Shown here: positions 33,965-45,331 of the stretch, piece by piece
How the letters are laid out: the number at the start of each line of letters is the position of its first letter
Position numbering within the stretch: the first letter of the stretch is position 1
Source: Myotis daubentonii
Lineage: Eukaryota; Chordata; Mammalia; Chiroptera; Vespertilionidae
Reading direction: 5' to 3'
NCBI RefSeq assembly: GCF_963259705.1
Contig: NC_081847.1
Span: forward strand, 93,076,389 to 93,140,388
DNA: 64,000 nt
The notes under the pieces: generated by a model
The model's input: the letters and a program-made list of their open reading frames with translations, nothing else
Database searches by the model: none
Told to the model about the DNA's origin: nothing
Translations under genes and position numbers: made by a program

Positions 33965-34781
33965 TGCCGGGAGCCGGTCCATCCTTGCTGTTTCAAGGGA
34001 CCTGGCATTTATGGCATACGGTTCTTAATATGTTTGCTCACCTTCTTGGCGCTGTGTTTTAACCAAGGTCACCTCTCCGAGAAAGGTTGAATCCCCAGGT
34101 AGGGATTTTCCCCTGAAGTTAGGGAGGGAATAAAACCTCTCAACTAAGTGCCAGGCGGGTAATTAATCACTTTAACTATGAACAATCATGCTTAAGCTAC
34201 ATAATCTTTTCTCCCTGGAATGGAGATAAGAAACACCCTAACCTTTGTAATAGAGATTGACAGGATTAAAATGAACTGGTATAAATACAGATGTAACAAG
34301 ACAGAAAGACACAGAACTCAGAACACAGAACTTAGAACAGAATCAAGAAGACAGAACCTACACGGAGCCTAGAGACAGAAGAACTTTGCTGGAGAGAGCA
34401 TGCCGGAGGATCCTGGAGAGGGACTGGCCTCAGAGCCTAGAGACAGAGCCTAGCGGGAGAACATGGCAAGGGATCCTGGACTGAACCTGACTACAGAGAT
34501 TGGCAGGAGAACCTGACTGGAACCTGGACACTGAACCTGACTGGAGAGCCTGGACAGAACCTGGCTGGAGAACCTAGCGAGGGAACATGGCTACAGAACC
34601 TCGCTGGAAATCCGAAGCAGAACCTCTCTGGAGTTCCAGACCAGAACTTGGCTGGAGATCTGGGCTAGAGATCCTGGCTAGGCTGCTGATCAACTGAACA
34701 CTGTCTCCGTGTCATTCCTTCTTCGCCGACTCCGTCCACACCTTTGGGGACCCCTGGACCTGCTGGGGTTGGACCCCGGCA
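33965..34781 (+). mobile_element. 3' LTR of the ERV, 817 bp
   Basis: Same ends as the 5' LTR, with the TATA box at 34280-34287. It is about 80 bases longer, because the GA-rich stretch after the TATA box (about 34310-34680) has extra imperfect units. Substitutions are spread along the rest. Confidence 0.9.
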
Positions 34782-34787
34782 AACAAC
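34782..34787. repeat. Right 6-bp target duplication of the ERV
   Basis: aacaac, matching 32399-32404. Confidence 0.88.
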
Positions 34788-34877
34788 CAGGTGAGGGAGG
34801 GTGCGGTTGCGGGAGAAGGAGAGATGGACACTTCCCGTGTCCACCAAGGAGTTTCTTCAAGCAGGAGTCTTCTGATC

Positions 34878-34928
34878 CAGCGGTTGCCAACCGGTGGTCC
34901 GTGAGGTCCGAAAGGTTGGCGACCGCTG
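34878..34928. mobile_element. Very short hAT-like MITE, 51 bp
   Basis: Inverted ends cagcggttgccaacc / ggttggcgaccgctg around a 21-base centre. The ends resemble hAT termini. No clear 8-bp duplication is visible, so it may be the collapsed remains of a longer element. Confidence 0.68.
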
Positions 34929-35814
34929 GTTTAAGGAAACCAGCAGAACCTGATCTGGCCATTTAGTGTCACTATTCTCCCCTGGGAGAGGGTCATTTCA
35001 CTCCCATCTTCTCCCTTCTGTGTCAGCCACTGTCTCCCACTGCCTGTTCCTTGCTCCCTCCCCTGGCCACCTTCTCCATCTACCACCCTGGTGTTGGCAG
35101 GGTCATGGCATCAAACTGTCCACATCCATGATGATTAACTGCCCCGGAAGATGAAGAAACTGGGCCCAGAAACAGCGTGGGAACTTTGCTAAACTTGGGG
35201 AGATGTTTCACCTTCCTTGGACCTCCCCACTGCTCACAAGACTGCAGTCCTGACCTTGAGGCAGCCTTTTTGTCATCACTCAAGAGAGATGCCCAACTTC
35301 CTGCTCACTCTCCTGGGATGTATTCCTGGCTTCCTGTCCACGGCCATTGTAGCTGACACACCTGTCAGCATGGGCCATGGTGTCAGTACCTTCCTCTACC
35401 TGTTCTGGTTTCAATATGAGGTGTAATTACCAGCTCAGCCCGCCATCTGTGCCTGTCACCTGCTTTGCCGACTCCGAGTTCATTTCTTTCCATAAAAGAG
35501 AGAATTATCACGGCTATCCCCAAACACATATTTTTGGATCTCTTTTGTCTTCACAAATGATATTCGGAAAAGATGCGGAAAAATTCTATTGGAAAGTTGC
35601 ACATCCCTAAACCTTTAAGTCTGTGTAAGTCAGGTCCTTCCAGTTCCATAGGATATGGGAAAAACATTTTAAAGTTAATTTATCTTTTCCTACTCCGTGG
35701 TCACCGTTGGTCTCAGCATTCTTGTCTGAAGCCAGTTGCCTATTAGAGATAATGTGGGCTATGTTTTGACCTCAGGGGTTTTCATATTTTTTTGTGTGTT
35801 GGAAGATGCTAGGA
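34929..35814. other. Unassigned non-coding DNA
   Basis: No gene or further element recognised. Confidence 0.45.
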
Positions 35815-35952
35815 CAGTGGTTGGCAAACTGCGGCTTGTGAGCCACATGCGGCTCTTTGGCCCCTTGAGTGTGGGCCACAAAGTTTCAATCGCCCGCACA
35901 TGGTATTTTGTGGAAGAGCCACATTCAAGGGGCCGCAGTTTGCTGACCACTG
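35815..35952. mobile_element. hAT MITE, 138 bp
   Basis: Inverted ends cagtggttggcaaactgcgg and ccgcagtttgctgaccactg, with a perfect 8-bp target duplication tgctagga (35807-35814, 35953-35960). The internal halves also pair in part (gccacatgcggctctttggccccttga / the reverse near 35920), so the whole is a foldback. Confidence 0.95.
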
Positions 35953-38544
35953 TGCTAGGAAATTCAAAGAAAAAGGAAAATATAAGATTTATTGCATTAG
36001 CTTAATAATATTTATATAATCATATCTAGGTAAAATTATGCGCTGAATAAAGAAAAACAGTGCTAACCCCTTGCACTGGCCGCGCCCCGCCTCCCCCACC
36101 CGCTCCTGGTGACGGAGAGGGAGGAGCAGGAGGCAGGCAGAGCCTCTGATCAAGTACGGCCACGTGCACGAGGCTCATCCTGATGCAGAGGAAGCAGTGC
36201 CAGTTGTTTCTGCGCCTTGACAGGTTGCAACTGGCTGCTGAGAGCAGGGAAATGGCTGTCACCCAGGATGGGGATTCACCTCGGAGCACGGGCATGAGTC
36301 TATGAGTCTGCAGGGAACTCCATGCACCTCCCTGGGCCAGTGCCTCTGGACCCTCTCAGGAAAGAGTTCCGGAAAGGCAGGGCTTGGGGAGTTGGGGATG
36401 GCGGAGGGATGATCCCCAGGCGATCTCTGGATAAAATGAACGCCCCTGTGGGATGGCTCTATCTAGTAGCAGCCAAGATTTCCTTGGGAAATAGTCATGT
36501 AAACCCTCTCATTCTGGGCGAGCACGTCTTTTCTAAGCAGAGCCCACCCTTACCCTCAGGGTCCATGAAGCAACGGACAGTTCTCCAGGCCGGATGCCTC
36601 CCACCAGGGGGAACCTGAGGCCTGGCTTCCTGAGAGGAGCCCGACGATGCCAACAGTACTGCAGCCACACAGAATTACTTCCTAATTCAATTGATTCCTA
36701 AATTAGGCAGTTTTTCTTCCCAGTAGCATTTTTTTTCTTGTTATGAAGGAAACCGTGACATGTCTGTGGACACCTGCTGATGGGTGCAGGCTCATGCCAC
36801 GGGAGCAGCAAAATGAATATTCAGAACCACCTTACAGCCTTCACTGTCTGAGGGGGGCACTGGGCACAGCTGGCCACCAGAGCCCCGCAACCTGTCATCT
36901 TGGCTGTCCTACTCTTCATCGCAGACGGAAACGAAGACATGCTGCTTAAAGTGACCGGCCAAGTCAAGATGGGCAAAATTTGACATTTTTCATACTTAGG
37001 TTTCAACATATTTTTATGTCTGAATTGATATCAGCAAGAGAGGTTTTCCTGCTGAACGAGGTGGTCTTTGTTCCTGTAAGGTTTAAACTTTCTTTTACCC
37101 CATATTATCCAGGTGGAATGTTCCAGAAGACACTCACTCCCATTATTATTTTGCAAGAGTTTGTTCATTGCAGATCCTATGAGGTTCAAGGCAGGTATTT
37201 GCAAATTGCTACCCATAATGCACTACTAACCCCCAGGAAGCTAATTTTTCTTCCCACTCTTCCTAGTTTATGTAGAGGATTATGTTGATGTCATGAAAAT
37301 TTAAAAATGAAAATTCTTGCCTGCAGAGTAACAATGCTCAAGGAAAACCCAGGAAAGATGACATTCAGATGAGCAATCCCAGCCCAGCAGAAGGAAGTTG
37401 AAAAGGAAAAACATACGGAAATAAGTTGCTAAACAGCATTTGATTACAGGTAATCCTCTCAAGGTAAAAAAAGAAAGTTGCTGCTTTTCTTTTCTTCTGT
37501 TGGAGCTTAATGAAGTAGTTAGACTTATGAACAGAATGAGACTTTTTATACAGACCCGGGAAGGCAAGGAGACCTGCTCCCCAAGAGGTAACGGGTTGCC
37601 CTTGCAGCTGAGGTGCTCAGGGAGAGGCCGAGTCACATCAGAGCTACCGTGCAGAGGTCGAAGAAATGACCCCTAAAGTGCCGAGAGCCCTGAAGTGGGT
37701 GGAAGGACACACCACGTCATTAACGCTTTCTTACTTGCAAGAAAGGAAGTTGAAAGGAGAACTATTTTGGTGCATCTACCGAGTGGCAATCGCTTTTCAA
37801 ACAACATGAAGTGTATAGTTATCCACCATTAGTGTTGGTGACTTTCATCTTAATACCGTCAATGTATGTATTTAACAGGTTTTCACCTGCACTTTGTGGG
37901 TTGATTCTCCAAGAAGCCTGTGAGTCGGGGAGGGCAGAGGTCCCATTCCCATGTTGTAGATGGGGAGACACGCCAAAGAGGCTGTGCCCCTGCTGCTCGG
38001 GCGCACAGCCAGTCCAGTGACGGCTGACTGAGGGTGAAGCAAGGGACACGGGGCGACCAGGGAGCGGATCCCCTGGGTTGTCGGCATCTGTAAGAGCTCC
38101 AGAGTCAGCAGCTGGCTGTGCCAGTTCTGAGATTTCTCTCACCTGTGAAATGGGAAGAGTGAGTGACACCAGGTGTACTACAGAGGGTTATTGAAAGTAA
38201 ACAATATCTGGAAGGTCAGCAATGATTTAATGCAGTTTTTTAAAAGCGATTATATATCATAATAAGGAGGTATAAGATACAATCATGTACCATAAAAATA
38301 GCCATTGGTTGTTTATAATAGTTCAATATGCCAGTGCAATTTCATTCGCAATTTCTATTTATTGAATTTCTTCATTTGCTTTCTGCTGAGTAAATTAAAA
38401 TATCTCCATAATACAGAAAGATAGATAGGGTAAACTTTTAAAAGTCATAGTTCAACAACAATTTATTAATAATTTGGTGAATTTTTTTCTAGATACAGAT
38501 TTTTATTTTATGTTATTTTCTTTTCATTCTCACCCAAGGATACA
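35953..38544. other. Unassigned non-coding DNA, MIR-like fragment near 38100
   Basis: ttctcacctgtgaaatggga (38137-38156) resembles the conserved MIR segment. GC-rich pieces at 36060-36130 and 37900-38100 hold no convincing exon. Confidence 0.4.
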
Positions 38545-38740
38545 TTTTTATTGATTTTTTTTAAGAGAGGGAGAGAGAGGGAGAAAGGGAGAGAGAGAGA
38601 CATTGATTGGTTGCCTCTGGCACTTAGCTCTGACTGGGGATCGAACCCAAAACCTAGTATGTGCCCTGGCCGGGAATGGAACCGGAAACTTTTTTGGTGT
38701 ACGGGATGACACTCCAACCAATTGAACCACCTGGCCAGGA
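38545..38740 (-). mobile_element. VES SINE, diverged
   Basis: Reverse copy: T/A tail, long GA-rich run, body with tgactggggatcgaaccc, head ending ccacctggccagga. More diverged than most copies here. Confidence 0.85.
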
Positions 38741-38981
38741 CTCTAGATGCAGTTTTTAAAATAGTTTAGTTATATTATTTATTATTTAATAGTTTTATAA
38801 TGTATTTTAATGTAATATAATATAGTTTTACAAAACAATTTTAATGACCGTATATAATTTCACCAAAGTGATTTAACATTTTCTGATTGATAGGCATTTA
38901 GGTTGAAAAAGAATCATCTCAAAACATTTAATGGGCACCTTCTATGTGTCAGACCCACTAAAATTAACTAAAACAAGTAGC

Positions 38982-38984
<3 letters not shown>
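38741..38984. other. Unassigned AT-rich non-coding DNA
   Basis: AT-rich, with repeated ttatta / taatat words near 38770-38830. Confidence 0.4.

Positions 38985-39037
<53 letters not shown>
38985..39037. repeat. (TC)n microsatellite
   Basis: About 26 perfect TC units. Confidence 0.97.
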
Positions 39038-39040
<3 letters not shown>

Positions 39041-39453
39041 TGAAGGAACAGGCTTAGGCTCAGCAAATCCAGAATTTGAAGCATCTCATTACAAAAATCT
39101 GTTTTTCTAACAGATTTCTAACAGGGCTTCTGTAATAACACAACACACTTTTAAATGGAGCATTTGTCTAAGACTAGTTGCACACACTATAGTGTTTTGT
39201 GGAAATTGATTTAGATTTGTTTTTTCTGTGACAGCTTTCCATAAATTTTCACTTAAGATTAGATCCCAAAATTAAGATTCCTAGCAAATACGGCATGGCT
39301 TTGGTAACCCAGATAAGACATGTCCTGACTCTAACAATGACATCTGGACTCAAACACTTGATTGACGTTTAGAATTCAATAGAGTTGGGTTCCAAATAGA
39401 ATCCTATGGAAATCTAGGATCTTTGCTGACTTAATTTCCTCCTTGAACTAGAG
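39038..39453. other. Unassigned non-coding DNA
   Basis: No gene or element recognised up to the hAT target duplication at 39446-39453. Confidence 0.45.
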
Positions 39454-39627
39454 CAGTGGTTCTCAATCTTGGCTGCACATTAGAATCACCTGGGAATCTT
39501 TTTAAAATCCTGATTTCTGGGCCTCATCCTCCGGAAATTCTGTTTCTTTGTTATGGGGTGGAGCCACAACATTAGTAACAAAGAAACAGAATTTCCGGAG
39601 GATGAGGCCCAGAAATTAGGATTTTAA

Positions 39628-40197
39628 CCCCTAGAGCACCGGGGAGTGAGATCGCGCTCCTCCTGCAGCGTCACTGTTAGATGCTAGTAGTTCACTCTTT
39701 ATTGACAGATGGCACCTAAGTGCAGATTACTTATGATACCGAATGTTTGTAGTTCTAAGATTGACCACTGGCATTTATCTGCCTAATTTTTCACAGGTAC
39801 TACGATTTTATGAAGTTTACTCAGATTTTGTAGCCCTAAAGCTTCGAAGTGGCGTCCAGTTCTAAATCTGCTTTTATTAGTGATGATGATATTGCTAAGT
39901 ATGTCAATTCTTGCTGTGAAGATGACGATTTTGTGGAAGATATTGGAGAAGGGTGTCCCTCTAATTTAACATTATATGTTATGTTCAATTTTTTTCTACT
40001 AGTATTTTATAATACAATCAGCAAACAATATATGTCAAAGATGAAAACAAATGTAGTACAGGTTTCCTTAAGTTTTTGAATATGTAACTTCATTTACTTG
40101 CGATTCATAATTTTGTTTCCTAAACTGCTGTAAAATCAGCAAAAATGCCTTGGCAATTTTAGCATAGTTCCTAGGATATTGGTTGGCCCTCAAAGGG
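39628..40197 (+). mobile_element. Non-autonomous piggyBac element, 570 bp
   Basis: Flanked by TTAA at 39624-39627 and 40198-40201, the exact target duplication of piggyBac. Its ends read CCCCTAGAGCACCGGGG on the left and, in reverse, CCCTTTGAGGGCCAACC on the right, so both begin CCC. At the same place the unbroken hAT copy (near 48838) has a single ttttaaaagg, an empty-site match. The interior keeps a short transposase-like start. No catalytic domain is present. Confidence 0.92.
39849..40076 (+). pseudogene. piggyBac transposase N-terminal remnant (likely)
   Basis: A frame of 76 codons opens at a GTG in the context gaagtggcgtcc, which looks like a decayed gaagATGgcg start. The first 45 or so residues are rich in Asp, Glu and Ser (Asp-Asp-Asp at about residues 12-14, Glu-Asp-Asp-Asp at about 24-27), like the acidic leader of piggyBac transposases. 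Beyond Pro-Ser-Asn the frame turns AT-rich and hydrophobic and is probably not transposase. None of the catalytic aspartates can be present. The assignment rests mostly on its place inside the TTAA-bounded element. Confidence 0.55.
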
Positions 40198-40257
40198 TTA
40201 AAAAGATTCCCAGGTGATTCTAATGTGCAGCCAAGGTTGAGAGCCACTGAACTAGAG

Positions 40258-41293
40258 GGTAGCATTGGGTGCTTCCACTGTGTTTTTATTGACGATGTAT
40301 CAATGTTTTTTGGTGTGAAAGAGAAATGAGGGACAACTGTTCTAACCTGGAAAGTGAACCAAAGGCTGTGTTCCCTGAAGGCTAATAAATGTCTCTTTAA
40401 AAAAACACACAGAAAATTTAGTTAATTTAAATGATCACATCTGTGATTCAAAATACACCTGGCCTTACAGAAAGCGCGGGTCCCACAGCGCTGGCGAAGG
40501 CCGAATGCACTGCAGCGGGAGGATAATTGGTCTCAGAAGTAAAGGCTTCCAGACGCACCGCCATCCGCCATCATTTCAAGGGGCGTCTCTGGAGGGACGT
40601 TGATCTTGACGCCATTCTTCTCTCCGTGGCGCCCCGACAGTGCAGGAAGGCAGTGACAGCAGCTGGGGCGCTGGAGAGAAGCTCGCTCTGCTGTGGCCGG
40701 GGGTTCAATGCAGTGGCAAAGCGGAGAAGATGGAGAGGCCTGGTGCAGCCCGCTGTCTTCACGGCAAGCCCGGCCCTGCACAAAGGAGGGAGACCATGCA
40801 AAGAGGCATCGCAGGGTGGGCGAGAAGGGTGAACAGTTCACTAGTCCTCTCTGCCCCAGGGTCCTCACCCATGGGCTTGGGTCCCGGCAAAGGGAGTCAC
40901 TACTGTCAAGGCTGGATTTCTGATGTCCTCAGGAGTAAGTGTCGTGCACCAAAGGATTACTCAGAGGTGACTTCCCTTTTAAATGTTGATATTCAGCTTA
41001 ATAAGAGTAATCATTTACAACGCAAGTTTTCCCTATAACTTATACATCTTAAAATTATATATATAAAACACTGGTAAATTTCTGTAGAACCCTTTGTTAA
41101 TGTTTGCTATCAAATGCAAACTTAGATCATTAACCTCCTTTAAGTATTTTAAGCTACAATTATACATTTAAGATTATTGACTTCCTTTCTAAGGAATACC
41201 TGATTTAATAATTTTCCCAAGTTCTTAAGGATTGTTTATTTTATGAAGAAAGCAAACCTTCACATCCTGTAAGTCAGTCTCAAGGTGCGTCCT
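40258..41293. other. Unassigned non-coding DNA with a GC-rich block
   Basis: 40470-40870 is GC-rich with a number of CpGs. Frames on both strands (up to 132 codons) have no recognisable domain, and no repeat was named. It could be a degraded CpG-rich regulatory block or an old element. Confidence 0.4.
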
Positions 41294-41440
41294 AGGCCAG
41301 CAGCCTTAGCATGACCTGGGAACTTGAGAAATGCAAATTCCCAAGCACCATCCCAGATGCACTGAGTAAGAAACCGGGGGTGGGCCTCGCAAGCCCTCCA
41401 GGTGATTCCGAGACAAGCTAAGCTTTTAGAACCAATGCTT
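41294..41440. mobile_element. hAT-Charlie (MER5-like) remnant
   Basis: ggccagcagccttagcatga, gaacttgagaaatgcaaatt, gagtaagaaaccgggggtgg and caagccctccaggtgattcc follow the order of a MER5-type hAT-Charlie consensus. Ends are eroded. Confidence 0.68.
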
Positions 41441-42149
41441 TATCTTCCAATATTATATGTGACCCTAAAATTTCCAATTAACATCACAAATCTAAATCCC
41501 TTTATGAAAGATTTCCCACCCAAATCATAGATTTATGCATTAAACACCTATTATGTCATCTCTTCTTACACATTAGCAATACTTAAAATATCTCACATAT
41601 ATAGGCTATTTGTAACTCTAATTGGAAAAACGTGATTTACTTAATTTCTTAAGGAATGCACCTGAAGGTAACAATCAGGACTTGCCTACCAGGGGAATGA
41701 AGCTTTCAATCACCTGATTGGTTCCAGGAGGCGGCTAACTGACCAGACGTTTGGTTGAGTGGAGACCTGGCACGGATGACATTCAAGGTGAGCTCCTTGA
41801 ATAGCCACCAGGATGCAGCGCCCATAGTTTAATGGGGTGGGGGGGGGGGCGCTTACCTTAGCTCCCCTTCTTAGGTGTGAGATGGCACATGCCTTGATTT
41901 TCACGGGAAATTATAGTCCGCACGTCTATACATGTAAACCACATGCTAGATTTTGTTAATCAATTAAGTTCTTCTAATCTGAATTCTTTAGTTGATCCCA
42001 TTATCTGTCCAGGAAAGTGATCATAGGTGAGTGACTTCCGGCTGAGTTTGGTGCATTGCAGAGCTGTCCGACGTGGGTTTCACTCTCTGCAGAGGCCACT
42101 GCCATGTAACAGTGACAGAGGGTCTGTGAGCCCTAATGCACCTGACATA
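41441..42149. other. Unassigned non-coding DNA
   Basis: A run of about a dozen G lies at 41838-41849. No gene or element recognised. Confidence 0.4.
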
Positions 42150-42545
42150 CACATCACCGGCGAGTCATAAGTGTTTGGTTTTGCTCATGTACCTGCAATT
42201 ACTTTTCCGTTGAGTGGAGAGGCTGCTGTACTGATAAGATACGGCGTTTTCAAGCATTATTGATTTTATTGTAGCTTTTTGTCATTATGTATTATTTTCA
42301 CCCGTGGGTGCTAAAAAGAAGCTGAATGTAAATATTCACAAAGTCATTTTCTGTTCCAAGGGCCCTCATTTGCAAGAACACACGATAAGCACGGGAGAGG
42401 CGCTTCCTGGGAGAGGCATTGTGCTGTGTCTTTGTAATTCTGATCGAAGAGCAACACGTTTTTTAGCTCAAATGAAGCAATTGGGACACGCTGGCTGCAA
42501 ATGTAAAGTGAATTTTGGTACAAAGATGATACTGCCTACCTAGCA
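42150..42545. other. Unassigned block, candidate conserved non-coding element
   Basis: Repeat-free, with well-kept words such as gcaattac, attattgattttattg and acaaagtcattttctg and a few CpGs. A short frame (42304-42543) has no domain. This is judged on texture alone. Confidence 0.28.
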
Positions 42546-42989
42546 TCATCAAGAAGGATATATTTAGAATGAATTTTCCAGTGGAGTGTTACAGATCTCA
42601 TTCTGGCCAGCTCGATTGATTTTCTGTTTCTACTTGTGAACAAACTACTTAGCAACCCCTCCACTACCACCACGGCAGTCCTCTCTCCCATGGGTCCTTG
42701 CTGTGGTCCCTGAACTGGTCTCTTCGACTTCACCCTGACTCACTGCACCCCCACATCTCTCTCCGCCCCTTCACTCAGCCTCCACAGTGACCCCATAAAG
42801 CCCTGCTTCAGAGCCTGTCACCCCTTCACTCTAAATCCCCCAACTGTTTCTGTCTCAGCTGAGAGAGAGCCATGCTGAGCAGAGGCCTGGGGCGCTCAGG
42901 GTGGGACTTTATTCTTCTCTCCGACCTCATCCCCGCTTCCCTCCCCCAACCACACAGGACGGGGCCAAAGGCTCAGCATGTTTCCCCTC

Positions 42990-43350
42990 AGCTCCATCCT
43001 CCCGTGTGCTCACATGACTTCCTCACTCACTTTCTTGAAGTCTTGGCTCCAATATTACCTCATCAGTGAAGCCCTTTGCATCTAATTCATTAAAATGGCA
43101 AAGCCTGCCTTCTACTGCCGCTCCCCGTCCCTCCTCTTTTCCCCATGATACTCACCGCCTGGCACATACATGATTCTCTCCCTCCTCCCTGAGGCTGCAC
43201 ACGTGTGAGGGGAGGCCTTTCTGTCTGCCGTTTCTTTGTGTGTGTGTGTGTGTGGGGGGGGTGTCTCTGCTCTTTCCCCATGCCTGGGATAATGCCTGTA
43301 CACAGTCAGCATTTCAAGAAATAATGGTTACATGAAATAAATGAACGGAC
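42990..43350 (+). mobile_element. L2 3'-end fragment
   Basis: tgacttcctcactcactttc, caatattacctcatcagtga, aagccctttgc and later tgcctgggataatgcctgta with a final aataatggttacatgaaataaatgaa follow the L2 3' end. A (TG)n patch at 43237-43262 has grown inside it. Similarity may begin as far left as 42700. Confidence 0.7.
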
Positions 43351-44070
43351 TCCGTAAAGGAGAAGATATCTGGTAATTATTTGTCCCTGCCATCTCCCAT
43401 TGATGGCCCCAGAATATAATCCTACAAATTCTGGCCCTTGTTCTTTGTGGAGGAAACACCTTCCGATGGGTGTGCTGAGAGTGGCTATGGTAGAACTGCA
43501 GGGTGAGAAAACACAGGGGTGTCAGCTTCCTTCGCACTAAAAACAAGGGGTGACGACAGCTCCCAACTACCTCCCTCTATCGTCGGGGCTCAGAATTTTT
43601 GCAAAGCTACTCTTTCTCTAGCACCATCCGTCCCTGCCCTCCATCGTCTGATGTGTGTCAGCTTGGCTTCCTTGGCTAATGATTACAGATGAAAGGTTCA
43701 TTTCTGGGGCAGGGTACTGCTGGTCCTTGGTCAGCATTGCATTGTTATGTATGGTCTGACCATTATCTATAGAAACTCAGTCCTCAGAGCTAATAACCTG
43801 GTGGGGCCCTCCCTCTCCTCCTTTCCTGATGACCGTTGGGAAGAGCTGTGGGCCGAGGGCAAGGCCACAGGTTTGGGTCAAAGGGAAGAAGAGCCATCTT
43901 GGATCTTTTAAGCACTTCACGGGAGGTCACGAAGCATGTAGCATAGGAGGGTTGACATCAAGAGACAGATTTGGCCTTTCATCTGACACCAGGGACTCAG
44001 AATTACCCGTGTAGAAAGTGGGTTTTATTAGCTGTGTAAGTTTCATAGCGATGTAAATTGGCAATTGGTC
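43351..44070. other. Unassigned non-coding DNA
   Basis: tgatgtgtgtcagcttggct near 43650 resembles text found in old MaLR or L1-linked repeats, but not enough to assign. Confidence 0.35.
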
Positions 44071-44208
44071 GTTTATTTTATTTATTCGCTTATTTTAATC
44101 CTCACCGAGGACATGGAGTGAGCGCGAGAGAGAAACACTGATGTGAGGAACATTGGTCGGTTGCCCTCCGCACATGCCCCAGCTGGGGATCAAACCCGCA
44201 ACCCAGGT
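44071..44208 (-). mobile_element. VES-like SINE, truncated
   Basis: Reverse copy keeping the tail, the GA run (gcgagagagaaacactgatg) and part of the body (gctggggatcaaacccgcaa). It lacks the tRNA-like head and breaks off at 44208. Confidence 0.7.
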
Positions 44209-45280
44209 TCAGTAATGAAAAGCAATTTTTCATTACTTTTTTTAGAATTATATTTTGAGGAGTTTGTGCAGATTTCCTGGAACCTCTGAGAAAATGCTGC
44301 ACATAGTTGATCCCTTTGCTGGTTTGAGGGGGGAAAAAAAAGCCTTGCAAGAGAGTTCCCCAAAGGCGAGTTAACAACTCCACTAGCAGCGGTCACACTG
44401 TGTGGCTGGGTGGGCGTGCCCGTCTGTCCGGAGTGGGGCGCAATGCTCTTTGTATGACATAATTACAACTGAAACACATCTGTGGTGCGCACAGCATTGC
44501 GGCCATGCTATGGACCCTGCATCATGTCTCCTACAGCTGAGAAGCCACGGTTTGTTAAAAACACATTTCCACTAAAAATTCATTGCTTCTACAACTGATT
44601 TTCTATCTTGTCAGGCCACCTCTTGGTTTCCTCCTGAATTCACTTAGTACCAGCAGACAGGGGATGGGAGAAGCAGAACACGGTAGAGTTATTGCACAAA
44701 CCCACGGGTGGTGGCACAAGCCCAGAGGCGATGTAAACAGCCTGTTATTTCGGGAGGAACGCTGCAGAGCTGTCGGGGGGCACTGGCCGTTTCTTTCTGT
44801 CTTGCTTTGGGCCCTAAAATGATCTGGATCGTCCTCACCTTGTGGGAGACGGCAGCCCCGGCACCAGGAGCGCCTCCTCTGTGGGCACGTGGCACTGACT
44901 CTGACATTTCCTTTGCTGGGCGGACTGGTCTTTTGTGATGGCGGCGTGGTGCTGGCTCAGTGTCGCAGCAGCCCCGTTTCCCTTCTGGAGATAAAGACAC
45001 GCCCCTGTCACTGGATATCCTTGAAGCAGGAGCTTCAGAGAGCACCCCAGAGAGTCACAGGGCAGGTTCCCCAGCCGCTGTCCTGGGCGACGTGTGTCAT
45101 ATAAACTCGCTCCAAAGCCTGTGGCGCCCGCAGCAAAAGGCCCCTGGAATCTGTCTCCGGAGGCGGCGTGCCTTAAGTGAGATTTGCTGGGCCTGGGGCT
45201 GCTGGCAGCACGTGTTTTAGGCTGATCCTACGGCTCTGCCTTTGAGTTGGCAAATATCCACAGGACACTGAGATGCCCAG
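44209..45280. other. Unassigned non-coding DNA
   Basis: Moderately GC-rich from 44.7 to 45.2 kb. The frames are short and open on both strands, with no domain. Confidence 0.4.
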
Positions 45281-45289
45281 GTGTGTGTG

Positions 45290-45331
<42 letters not shown>

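Larger units (their letters stand above)
32405..34781 (+). mobile_element. Compact betaretrovirus-like endogenous element (ERV2), 2.38 kb
   Basis: A full insertion, with two LTRs in the same orientation, matching 6-bp duplications (aacaac) on both sides, a primer-binding site two bases after the 5' LTR and a polypurine tract just before the 3' LTR. The interior is only about 0.82 kb and holds a leader, a fourfold 57-bp repeat and a remnant of the start of gag. There is no protease, polymerase or envelope. It must have been copied by proteins supplied from a related full-length virus, unless the interior was lost after insertion. The intact ends argue that the short form itself was mobilised. 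By eye the two LTRs differ at roughly two dozen positions in their first 340 bases, so it is not recent. Confidence 0.9.
39454..40249. mobile_element. hAT (MER5-like) foldback, split by a piggyBac insertion
   Basis: Ends cagtggttctcaatcttgg and ccaaggttgagagccactg, with a perfect 8-bp duplication aactagag (39446-39453, 40250-40257). The two halves are near-perfect inverted copies (for example cctccggaaattctgtttct and its complement). The element at 48670-48891 is an unbroken copy of the same family and shows what this one looked like before the piggyBac element entered its right arm. Confidence 0.94.

Noticed and set aside
40527..41038. GC-rich block with 101-132 codon frames, considered as a first exon or CpG island
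   Set aside because: Frames overlap on both strands and no domain was recognised. CpG density is modest. Left as unassigned.
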